Assembly (NCBI GenBank): GCA_027065215.1
Contig: JAMOOT010000021.1
Span: 1-20,879 of the forward strand
DNA: 20,879 nt
Source: Candidatus Omnitrophota bacterium
Lineage (GTDB): Bacteria > Omnitrophota > Gorgyraeia > S143-82
Direction: 5' to 3'
Numbering within the stretch: position 1 is the first letter of the stretch; the number at the start of each line of letters is the position of its first letter. Made by a program: the position numbers and the translations under genes. The notes beneath the pieces are model-generated. The model saw nothing but the letters and a program-made list of their open reading frames with translations. It did no database searches and had not been told where the DNA came from. This document shows, one piece after another, positions 16,087 to 20,879 of the stretch.

Positions 16087-16115
16087 CTCTTTCATCGAAA
16101 CCTCATCTCCCACTC

Positions 16116-16188
16116 TGGACCGGAGGGGAGTCGAACCCCCGACCTTCGGTATGCCGAACCGACGCTCTCCCAACTGAGCTACCGGCCC
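16116..16188 (-). tRNA. tRNA-Ala (anticodon GGC)
   Basis: A complete 73-base cloverleaf: acceptor GGGCCGG/CCGGTCC, D arm GCTC/GAGC, anticodon stem TCGGT/ACCGA, T arm with TTCGACT. The acceptor contains the G3-U70 wobble pair that marks alanine tRNAs. Read on the DNA strand, the loop is TCGGCAT, giving anticodon GGC but with C instead of U at position 33. CCA is not encoded. It has its own promoter and terminator. Confidence 0.92.
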
Positions 16189-16205
16189 ATAATGATATGG
16201 CCTTT

Positions 16206-16233
16206 ATTATACCATAATTATAAACAAAGTCAG
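16206..16233 (-). promoter_or_regulatory. promoter of tRNA-Ala
   Basis: On the minus strand CTGACT (16228-16233) is separated by 16 bases from TATAAT (16206-16211), preceded by TGG to make an extended -10. The predicted start is about ten bases before the tRNA. This is a close match to sigma-70 consensus. Confidence 0.75.
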
Positions 16234-16249
16234 CCTATTTAACGCTGAC
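16221..16249 (-). terminator. weak candidate terminator after tRNA-Arg
   Basis: Six-base arms GTCAGC/GCTGAC with a nine-base loop are followed by TTTGTTTA on the minus strand. It lies eight bases after the tRNA-Arg gene and overlaps the -35 of the tRNA-Ala promoter, so ending one transcript and starting the next would share sequence. Confidence 0.45.
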
Positions 16250-16256
16250 GCTAAAA

Positions 16257-16328
16257 TGCCCCTGGCAGGACTCGAACCTGCGCACCAGGCTCCGGAGGCC
16301 TGTGCTCTATCCCCTGAGCTACAGGGGC
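16257..16328 (-). tRNA. tRNA-Arg (anticodon CCG)
   Basis: A complete 72-base cloverleaf: acceptor GCCCCTG/CAGGGGC, D arm GCTC/GAGC, anticodon stem CAGGC/GCCTG with loop CTCCGGA (U33, anticodon CCG), T arm GCAGG/CCTGC. CCA is not encoded. Its first ten bases also encode the end of rdgB. No separate promoter is evident, so it may be processed from the rdgB transcript. Confidence 0.95.
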
Positions 16329-16918
16329 AAATTCGATACATATATTTTCAACAAATATCGCGCTCTTTCAAGGGCAATCTTACGATGACTAATCTGGTCC
16401 TTCTGATGGGAGGGTAATTCTGCAAATGTCTTCTTATGACCTCTTGGCACAAATAGCGGATCATATCCAAAGCCATTACTTCCTCTCATCTCTCGAGATA
16501 TAGTCCCCCAAACCTCACCTCTACAGACCCCTATCAATCCATTAGAATCAGCAATACCTACTGCACACACAAATCTTGCAGACCTATCCCTTACTCCCTC
16601 TAACATTTCTAACAATTTTTGATTATTCTTAAAATCGTCTTTTTCTGGTCCTGCAAACCTTGCTGAATATACTCCGGGCCTGCCTCCTAAGGCCATAACC
16701 TCCAAACCCGAGTCATCTGCCAATACTAAATCACCTACCCAATGCGCAACCCAAACGGCCTTCTTAATTGCATTCCCAACAAAGGTATTAGTATCTTCCT
16801 CTACCTCTGGGATAACGGCCTCTATATCAGATAAGGTCACCACTTCAAAATCATTGCCCAAAATACGTGAAAGTTCTTCAGCCTTCTTCTTATTCCTTGA
16901 AGCAATGACTAATCTCAT
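16319..16918 (-). CDS. rdgB: dITP/XTP pyrophosphatase (RdgB/HAM1 family)
   Basis: This enzyme hydrolyses non-canonical purine triphosphates (dITP, XTP, ITP) to monophosphates, keeping them out of DNA and RNA. The 199-residue protein begins MRLVIASRNKKKAEEL. It contains LADDSGLEVMALGGRPGVYSARFAG and GSNGFGYDPLF, the signature metal- and base-binding segments, and ends with SHRKIALERA. I start it at ATG 16918, which overlaps the rsmE stop (ATGA) and has AAGGAG nine bases upstream; an in-frame start 39 bases earlier would lie inside rsmE. The stop codon TAG and the two codons before it lie within the tRNA-Arg acceptor and D-arm boundary, a ten-base overlap. The length is normal for the family. 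Confidence 0.95.
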   Translation of the reverse strand: MRLVIASRNKKKAEELSRILGNDFEVVTLSDIEAVIPEVEEDTNTFVGNAIKKAVWVAHWVGDLVLADDSGLEVMALGGRPGVYSARFAGPEKDDFKNNQKLLEMLEGVRDRSARFVCAVGIADSNGLIGVCRGEVWGTISREMRGSNGFGYDPLFVPRGHKKTFAELPSHQKDQISHRKIALERARYLLKIYVSNLPL

Positions 16919-17664
16919 AGATCCATACTCCTTACCATATGCACCATTCCAGCACAAACACCAGTTGCAGTCTCAACTCGTAACACCAAAGGACCCAATG
17001 TAACTGGAACAGCCCCTGCCTTTTGTGCCAACTCAACTTCCCTAACAGAAAAATCTCCTTCTGGGCCAATCAGGATTAAAATACTTGTTCCACTTTCCCT
17101 CAGCTCTTGAAATTCCAAAAGTTCCTTTAAGAGATGCCTTGAATTGGAACCCAAATAAGGGATAAATATTCGTGTTACCTCCGGAGCAAACCTTGCCAGG
17201 ACATCTTCAAATCCCATCACAGGCTCCACTTCTGGTAGGAAGGGTGTCCCAACAGACCTGCAAACCTGAGATAAGCGTCTCAACCACCTGTCTTTAACCT
17301 CCCCTTTTTTCAACTGGACGATAGTCCTATCACATATCATAGGGACTAATTTATCCACACCAAACTCGGCTACCTTATCCAGAACTTCATCAAATCTTGA
17401 GGAAGACAAAAGCGAAACAGCCAAGATCAATCGAGGTGGCCTACGGGTAAGGACCTTTTCTTCAAAGACACTAACTACTGCCTTCCTCTCATCTAATGAA
17501 ATCAAATTGCCCCTAAAAACCCTTCCTTCCCCTGTCAAGACATCCACTCTTTCCCCAATCTCTGCACGAATTACCTTTCTGAGATGATGAAGGGTCTCAG
17601 AATCGAGCAAGATTACCTCTTTACCTGAGACGCTATCACATGATGTAAGCAACACTCTAATCAT
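16915..17664 (-). CDS. rsmE: 16S rRNA m3U1498 methyltransferase RsmE
   Basis: This 249-residue SPOUT-class methyltransferase methylates N3 of U1498 in 16S rRNA using S-adenosylmethionine. The N-terminal PUA-like part contains LDSETLHHLRKVIRAEIGERVDVLTG. The C-terminal trefoil-knot domain has LIGPEGDFSVREVELAQKAG and VTLGPLVLRVETATG, the SAM-binding motifs of RsmE. The start ATG 17664 has GAGG six bases upstream and overlaps the birA stop by eight bases; an upstream in-frame TTG at 17676 is less likely. The downstream rdgB start overlaps its stop, so the birA-rsmE-rdgB genes form a coupled set. Confidence 0.94.
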   Translation of the reverse strand: MIRVLLTSCDSVSGKEVILLDSETLHHLRKVIRAEIGERVDVLTGEGRVFRGNLISLDERKAVVSVFEEKVLTRRPPRLILAVSLLSSSRFDEVLDKVAEFGVDKLVPMICDRTIVQLKKGEVKDRWLRRLSQVCRSVGTPFLPEVEPVMGFEDVLARFAPEVTRIFIPYLGSNSRHLLKELLEFQELRESGTSILILIGPEGDFSVREVELAQKAGAVPVTLGPLVLRVETATGVCAGMVHMVRSMDL

Positions 17665-18361
17665 GATTAGCCTCAATATCTATTAACTCTAAATAAGAAA
17701 ATACGCCAGCATCTGTCTCTATCATCCCAGTGTCTGCAATGTTGCGAATAAAAACCATCCTTTCGCCTTCTTGAGTCTGGACCCTCCACCTACCAGGGAT
17801 CCCTTCTACCCATCCTCTATATCTATCTATTATCTCCTCTGGGGACCGCTCTACCCAAAGATTTAACTCATCAATAAACAGGGATAAGACCTCCCACTTG
17901 TTCCCCTTCCAACCTATATCTCTCAGACTAATAACAGGACGATTCATCACAGAAGGGGTTGCTTCTACATTCACACCCACTCCAGATACAATCCACTCTC
18001 CCTTCTTTTCTAACAGGACACCTGCCAACTTCTTCCCCCTCCAGACCAGATCATTGGGCCACCGTATATGCACCTGATTTTTTTCGGATAACAGTTTATT
18101 GATGGATTCGATTAGTGCCACTGGCAAAAGAAACCCGTATATCTCCAGCGGCAATATCCCAAGCGGGATCAAAAATGAAAAATACAACCCCCCTTCTGGG
18201 GAAACCCAAGTCCTTCCCCGACGACCTCTACCTTTCTTTTGCAGATCCGCTCCCCACAGTATCCCGGGGGACAAACCATCCGATTCTAACTCTAACACCA
18301 TATCCTGTGTAGAATCTACCTCTGCTGACCAAAACAAGAAATTTCCCAACAATCTACTCAT
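17657..18361 (-). CDS. birA: biotin--[acetyl-CoA-carboxylase] ligase (BirA catalytic form)
   Basis: This 234-residue protein attaches biotin to the biotin carboxyl carrier protein through a biotinyl-AMP intermediate. It has GRGRRGRTW (44-52), the biotinyl-AMP binding loop, RWPNDLVWRGKKLAGVLLE (100-118) with WPND and the conserved lysine, then VGVNV and a small C-terminal SH3-like domain. There is no N-terminal helix-turn-helix, so it is the monofunctional form without the repressor domain. The start ATG 18361 lies 16 bases after fliE and has no good Shine-Dalgarno sequence, so translation may be weak or depend on fliE translation. Confidence 0.93.
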   Translation of the reverse strand: MSRLLGNFLFWSAEVDSTQDMVLELESDGLSPGILWGADLQKKGRGRRGRTWVSPEGGLYFSFLIPLGILPLEIYGFLLPVALIESINKLLSEKNQVHIRWPNDLVWRGKKLAGVLLEKKGEWIVSGVGVNVEATPSVMNRPVISLRDIGWKGNKWEVLSLFIDELNLWVERSPEEIIDRYRGWVEGIPGRWRVQTQEGERMVFIRNIADTGMIETDAGVFSYLELIDIEANHD

Positions 18362-18377
18362 ATACAGGCAGGGGGCA

Positions 18378-18671
18378 CTACATCTGCAAACGCATTAATT
18401 CCTGATAGGCCTCAACAAGTTTATTGCGAATCTGTATCATGGTCATAAATGCCAAATTAGCCTCTTCCACTGCCACTAATACTTCGTGAACATCCTTAAC
18501 TTCTCCATTGGATAATTTCTCCATAGCCGACTCAGCATTGAGTTGGAGTTGATTTACCTTGTCTATGCTATCCTTAAGGATCTCGGCAAAATTTGAATCT
18601 TTATTAGATCCAACCTTGCCCGGATCCGGTAGGCCAGAAATCCCGTTTATGCCTATTTTATCTACTGCCAT
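18378..18671 (-). CDS. fliE: flagellar hook-basal body protein FliE
   Basis: This 97-residue protein has the FliE pattern. NFAEILKDSIDKVNQLQLNA leads into EVKDVHEVLVAVEEANLAFMTMIQIRNKLVEAYQELMRLQM, with the long amphipathic C-terminal helices of this rod/MS-ring adaptor. FliE joins the MS ring to the proximal rod and is one of the first export substrates. The start is ATG 18671, with GGGAG seven bases before. It usually sits with flgB, flgC and fliF; here it is between purQ and birA, about 11.6 kb from the nearest flagellar gene in the window. It has its own sigma-54-like promoter. Confidence 0.93.
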   Translation of the reverse strand: MAVDKIGINGISGLPDPGKVGSNKDSNFAEILKDSIDKVNQLQLNAESAMEKLSNGEVKDVHEVLVAVEEANLAFMTMIQIRNKLVEAYQELMRLQM

Positions 18672-18693
18672 AGTAGATCTCCCTCTGACTTAA

Positions 18694-18722
18694 ATTATAC
18701 TCCTTCTCCAAGAGATAAGCAA
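18694..18722 (-). promoter_or_regulatory. sigma-70-type promoter of fliE, overlapping the sigma-54 element
   Basis: On the minus strand TTGCTT (18717-18722) is followed after exactly 17 bases by TATAAT (18694-18699), about 23 bases before the fliE ATG. The -35 hexamer shares its bases with the -12 box of the sigma-54 element. Confidence 0.65.
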
Positions 18723-18733
18723 ACAATGTGCCA
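18717..18733 (-). promoter_or_regulatory. sigma-54 (-24/-12) promoter of fliE
   Basis: TGGCACATTGTTTGCTT on the minus strand matches the RpoN consensus TGGCAC-N5-TTGCW, with the GG and GC dinucleotides ten bases apart as required. The predicted start is about 35 bases before the fliE ATG. RpoN control of flagellar genes is well known in several phyla; an activator site would have to lie within the 3' end of purQ. Confidence 0.8.
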
Positions 18734-18752
18734 ACTGAATAAAGGGATTTAG

Positions 18753-19511
18753 TTAATAAAGTTTATCCAAACTTTTCACTGCTGAACGAAATATCTCAAG
18801 TGGTGGCATTGTGCGATTATATTCCATTTCTTTAGATCTATCAGGGTATTGGGAACAAACTATAGCCCGTTCCGGATGAGGCATAAGCCCTAAGACTTGG
18901 CCTGTTACATCACAAATCCCTGCGATGTCCCTCAAAGAACCGTTTGGATTAGTCCCTTCGGCATATTTAAAAACAACCAAATTCTGCTCTTCTAACCTAT
19001 TAAGGATCTCTTCTGAGGAAAAGAACTTTCCCTCAGCATGAGCCACTGGCATGAAAAGACGTCTATGGGTTACATACTTAGTCCAAGGGAGATCTCTTCG
19101 AATGAGATCTAATTGCACCCACTTATCCACGAACAATCCCGAATCATTATCCGTCAAAGTAACTTCCACATTAAATCTTTTTCCTATTGCGGGAAGAAGA
19201 CCCGTCTTGACTAAGACCTGAAAACCATTACATATACCAATTATCAAATTCCCTTTCTCTATAAACTCCTCTATTACTTCTCTCAAAAACAACAATATCT
19301 CCAATGCAAGGACTTTTCCTGCGCTTATATCATCACCATAAGAAAACCCTCCTGGCAATGCAAGTATCTGATAAGAAAGCAAATACTTAGGAGATTGTCT
19401 CAACTGGTTAATATGAACTAATTCTGTCTTGGCCCCTGCCAACTGCAAAGCAAAGACAGTCTCTTCATCACAATTCGTACCAGCTGTGCGCAATACCAAT
19501 GCCCTTACCAT
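18753..19511 (-). CDS. purQ: phosphoribosylformylglycinamidine synthase, glutaminase subunit
   Basis: This 252-residue class I glutamine amidotransferase supplies ammonia to PurL in the fourth step of purine synthesis. It contains VLRTAGTNCDEE near the start, ALPGGFSYGDDISAGKVLA, the nucleophile C94 in IIGICNGFQ, and the catalytic histidine region GLMPHPERA. It is longer than the ~230-residue PurQ of Bacillus, like the long form seen with large PurL proteins. I start it at ATG 19511, which shares a base with the purL stop (TAATG); an in-frame GTG at 19517 is possible. It ends 81 bases before the fliE ATG. Confidence 0.95.
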   Translation of the reverse strand: MVRALVLRTAGTNCDEETVFALQLAGAKTELVHINQLRQSPKYLLSYQILALPGGFSYGDDISAGKVLALEILLFLREVIEEFIEKGNLIIGICNGFQVLVKTGLLPAIGKRFNVEVTLTDNDSGLFVDKWVQLDLIRRDLPWTKYVTHRRLFMPVAHAEGKFFSSEEILNRLEEQNLVVFKYAEGTNPNGSLRDIAGICDVTGQVLGLMPHPERAIVCSQYPDRSKEMEYNRTMPPLEIFRSAVKSLDKLY

Positions 19512-20879
19512 TACCACCTAAACCTGCTTCGCCAAACTCGTTCCAGATTCTTTACATCTTCGATTATGTAATCCTCTCCTTCTAATCCATAAACTTCAAA
19601 CTTCTTTTTTGAAGTTGTTCGACCTATTAACTCAACTGGTAACCCCTCAAATATCTTCTCAAATCGACCTTTTTGTTTCGCATCTATCTCTACTATGAAT
19701 CGAGAAGGACTCTCACTATAGAAGACAACTTCATTACTCCGTCTCTCTCCAAAGAAAGGCACATTATTTAAAAATATCTCCACTCCAATGCGAGATCCAA
19801 TACACATCTCCGCTACAGTAACTCCAAGTCCACCATCTGAAACATCATGCGATGAAAGGATCAACCCTTCTTTTATGGCTTGAGACAAAGCACAAAATAG
19901 CCTCTTTGCCTGCACAACGTCTACCTTAGGAATAGAGGCCCCTATCTGCCCAAATTGATGTAAAAACTGACTTCCACCCAACTCATCTCGCGTTATCCCT
20001 ACTATGTAAAGCAAACTATCTTCTTGTTTTAAATTGACAGAGACCACCTTCCCTATATCCTCCACTATCCCCACCGCAGAGATAAGAAGCGTATCAGGGA
20101 TAGCTATGGAAGAGCCATTGATATTGTACTCATTATAAAGACTATCCTTCCCTGATATAAACGGAACCCCAAACCCTACTGCGAAATCATAACATCCTTT
20201 TGCAGCCCGTACTAACCCTCCCAAACGGTCCGGTTTATTCGGATTGCCCCAGCAAAAATTGTCCAAAATCGCTATCTTACTAAGAGGGACACCCACCACG
20301 ATCAATTGTCTAATTGCTTCATCAATACACAGGCCGGCCATATGGTAGGGATCAATCTTCCCATACCAAGAATTTATCCCACAACCTATAGCAATCCCTC
20401 TTTTATTATGTAAATGAACCCGTAAAACTGCTGAATCCGACGGTCCTATCTGTCGAGGACCATGCAATGGCTTTAATACAGATCTGCCCTGCACTTCATG
20501 GTCATATTGACGAATCACCCACTCCTTGCAGGCAATATTGTAAGAAGACAATACCTGATGAAACACCTTCTGAGGATTATCTACCTTAGGAATATCTTCT
20601 TTACGCTTAACCCAAATCCACTCAGCGTATTTTTCTCGCAATGGCACTTGAGAATGGAGGAACTCTACATCTATATCCATCACCAAAACAGACTCATAAT
20701 AAAGTCTTAACCTCTTATCTCCAGTAAATTCACCAATACACACCGCTAAAACATCTTCCTGTTCAAAGGCAGAAAGCAGATCATTTAAGTGCTCTGGTTT
20801 CACAGCCAAGACCATTCTCTCCTGAGATTCAGATATCCATATCTCAGTATAACTAAGCCCAGAATACTTCAACGGAACT
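19511..20879 (-). CDS. purL: phosphoribosylformylglycinamidine synthase, synthetase subunit (C-terminal part)
   Basis: The 5' part lies beyond the right edge, so about 455 C-terminal residues are seen. They include SYTEIWISESQERMVLAVKP at the start, the ATP- and FGAR-binding parts QYDHEVQGRSVLKPLHG, GNPNKPDRLGGLVRAAKGCYDFAVGFGVPFISGKDSLYNEY in family order, and SSHDVSDGGLGVTVAEM. PurL uses ATP and ammonia from PurQ to convert FGAR to FGAM. No glutaminase domain is fused to it. An internal TTG at 20872 is not a real start: the frame stays open to the edge. It overlaps purQ by one base. Confidence 0.95.
   Translation of the reverse strand, partial: VPLKYSGLSYTEIWISESQERMVLAVKPEHLNDLLSAFEQEDVLAVCIGEFTGDKRLRLYYESVLVMDIDVEFLHSQVPLREKYAEWIWVKRKEDIPKVDNPQKVFHQVLSSYNIACKEWVIRQYDHEVQGRSVLKPLHGPRQIGPSDSAVLRVHLHNKRGIAIGCGINSWYGKIDPYHMAGLCIDEAIRQLIVVGVPLSKIAILDNFCWGNPNKPDRLGGLVRAAKGCYDFAVGFGVPFISGKDSLYNEYNINGSSIAIPDTLLISAVGIVEDIGKVVSVNLKQEDSLLYIVGITRDELGGSQFLHQFGQIGASIPKVDVVQAKRLFCALSQAIKEGLILSSHDVSDGGLGVTVAEMCIGSRIGVEIFLNNVPFFGERRSNEVVFYSESPSRFIVEIDAKQKGRFEKIFEGLPVELIGRTTSKKKFEVYGLEGEDYIIEDVKNLERVWRSRFRW

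Noticed and set aside
20700..20872. A purL start at TTG 20872
   Set aside because: The frame stays open to the edge, and the sequence there is in the middle of a known PurL region, so the gene begins outside the window.

Overview
This window is a 20.9 kb stretch in which every supported gene lies on the minus strand, so transcription runs from right to left. It is chromosomal housekeeping and motility DNA, AT-rich by eye, and packed: many junctions are TAATG, ATGA or GTGA overlaps. The tRNA genes do not encode CCA. A long-form PurQ, a LamG-like secreted protein, a GH57/DUF3536 enzyme and a ~1,900-residue secreted or membrane protein of no recognised family suggest an uncultured Gram-negative-type bacterium. 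An Omnitrophota or other PVC-like lineage is my best guess, at low confidence. I see no transposase, phage gene or CRISPR array.

Right to left, the layout is as follows. (1) purL (cut by the window edge) and purQ, for de novo purine synthesis. (2) fliE, birA, rsmE, rdgB and tRNA-Arg(CCG), preceded by a textbook sigma-54 element overlapped by a good sigma-70-like promoter; the 3' end of rdgB runs into the tRNA. (3) tRNA-Ala(GGC) with its own promoter and a terminator, then a gene-free spacer of about 265 bases with two strong hairpins. (4) A Nudix hydrolase, the giant protein and an Mrp-type Fe-S carrier ATPase, in overlapping or tightly spaced order. (5) A LamG-like secreted protein, asd, and a motor and export block: motB, a degenerate motB paralogue, fliL, fliM, fliN, fliO, fliP. 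(6) Two pseudopilin-like genes coupled to fliP and to a GH57 enzyme that runs off the left edge.

The flagellar genes supply stator (MotB, FliL), C-ring (FliM, FliN), export gate (FliO, FliP) and rod adaptor (FliE) parts. MotA, FliG, FliQ, FliR, FlhA and FlhB are not in the window. FliM lacks the usual N-terminal CheY-binding peptide, and the second MotB lacks the proton-binding aspartate and the peptidoglycan-binding residues.

The least explained item is the 1,916-codon gene. It has a Sec-type signal peptide, a buried HEIGH metalloprotease-like motif near residue 764, a twin-arginine-like segment in the middle (residues 946-970), a highly charged EKK-repeat linker and a long unrecognised C-terminal half.
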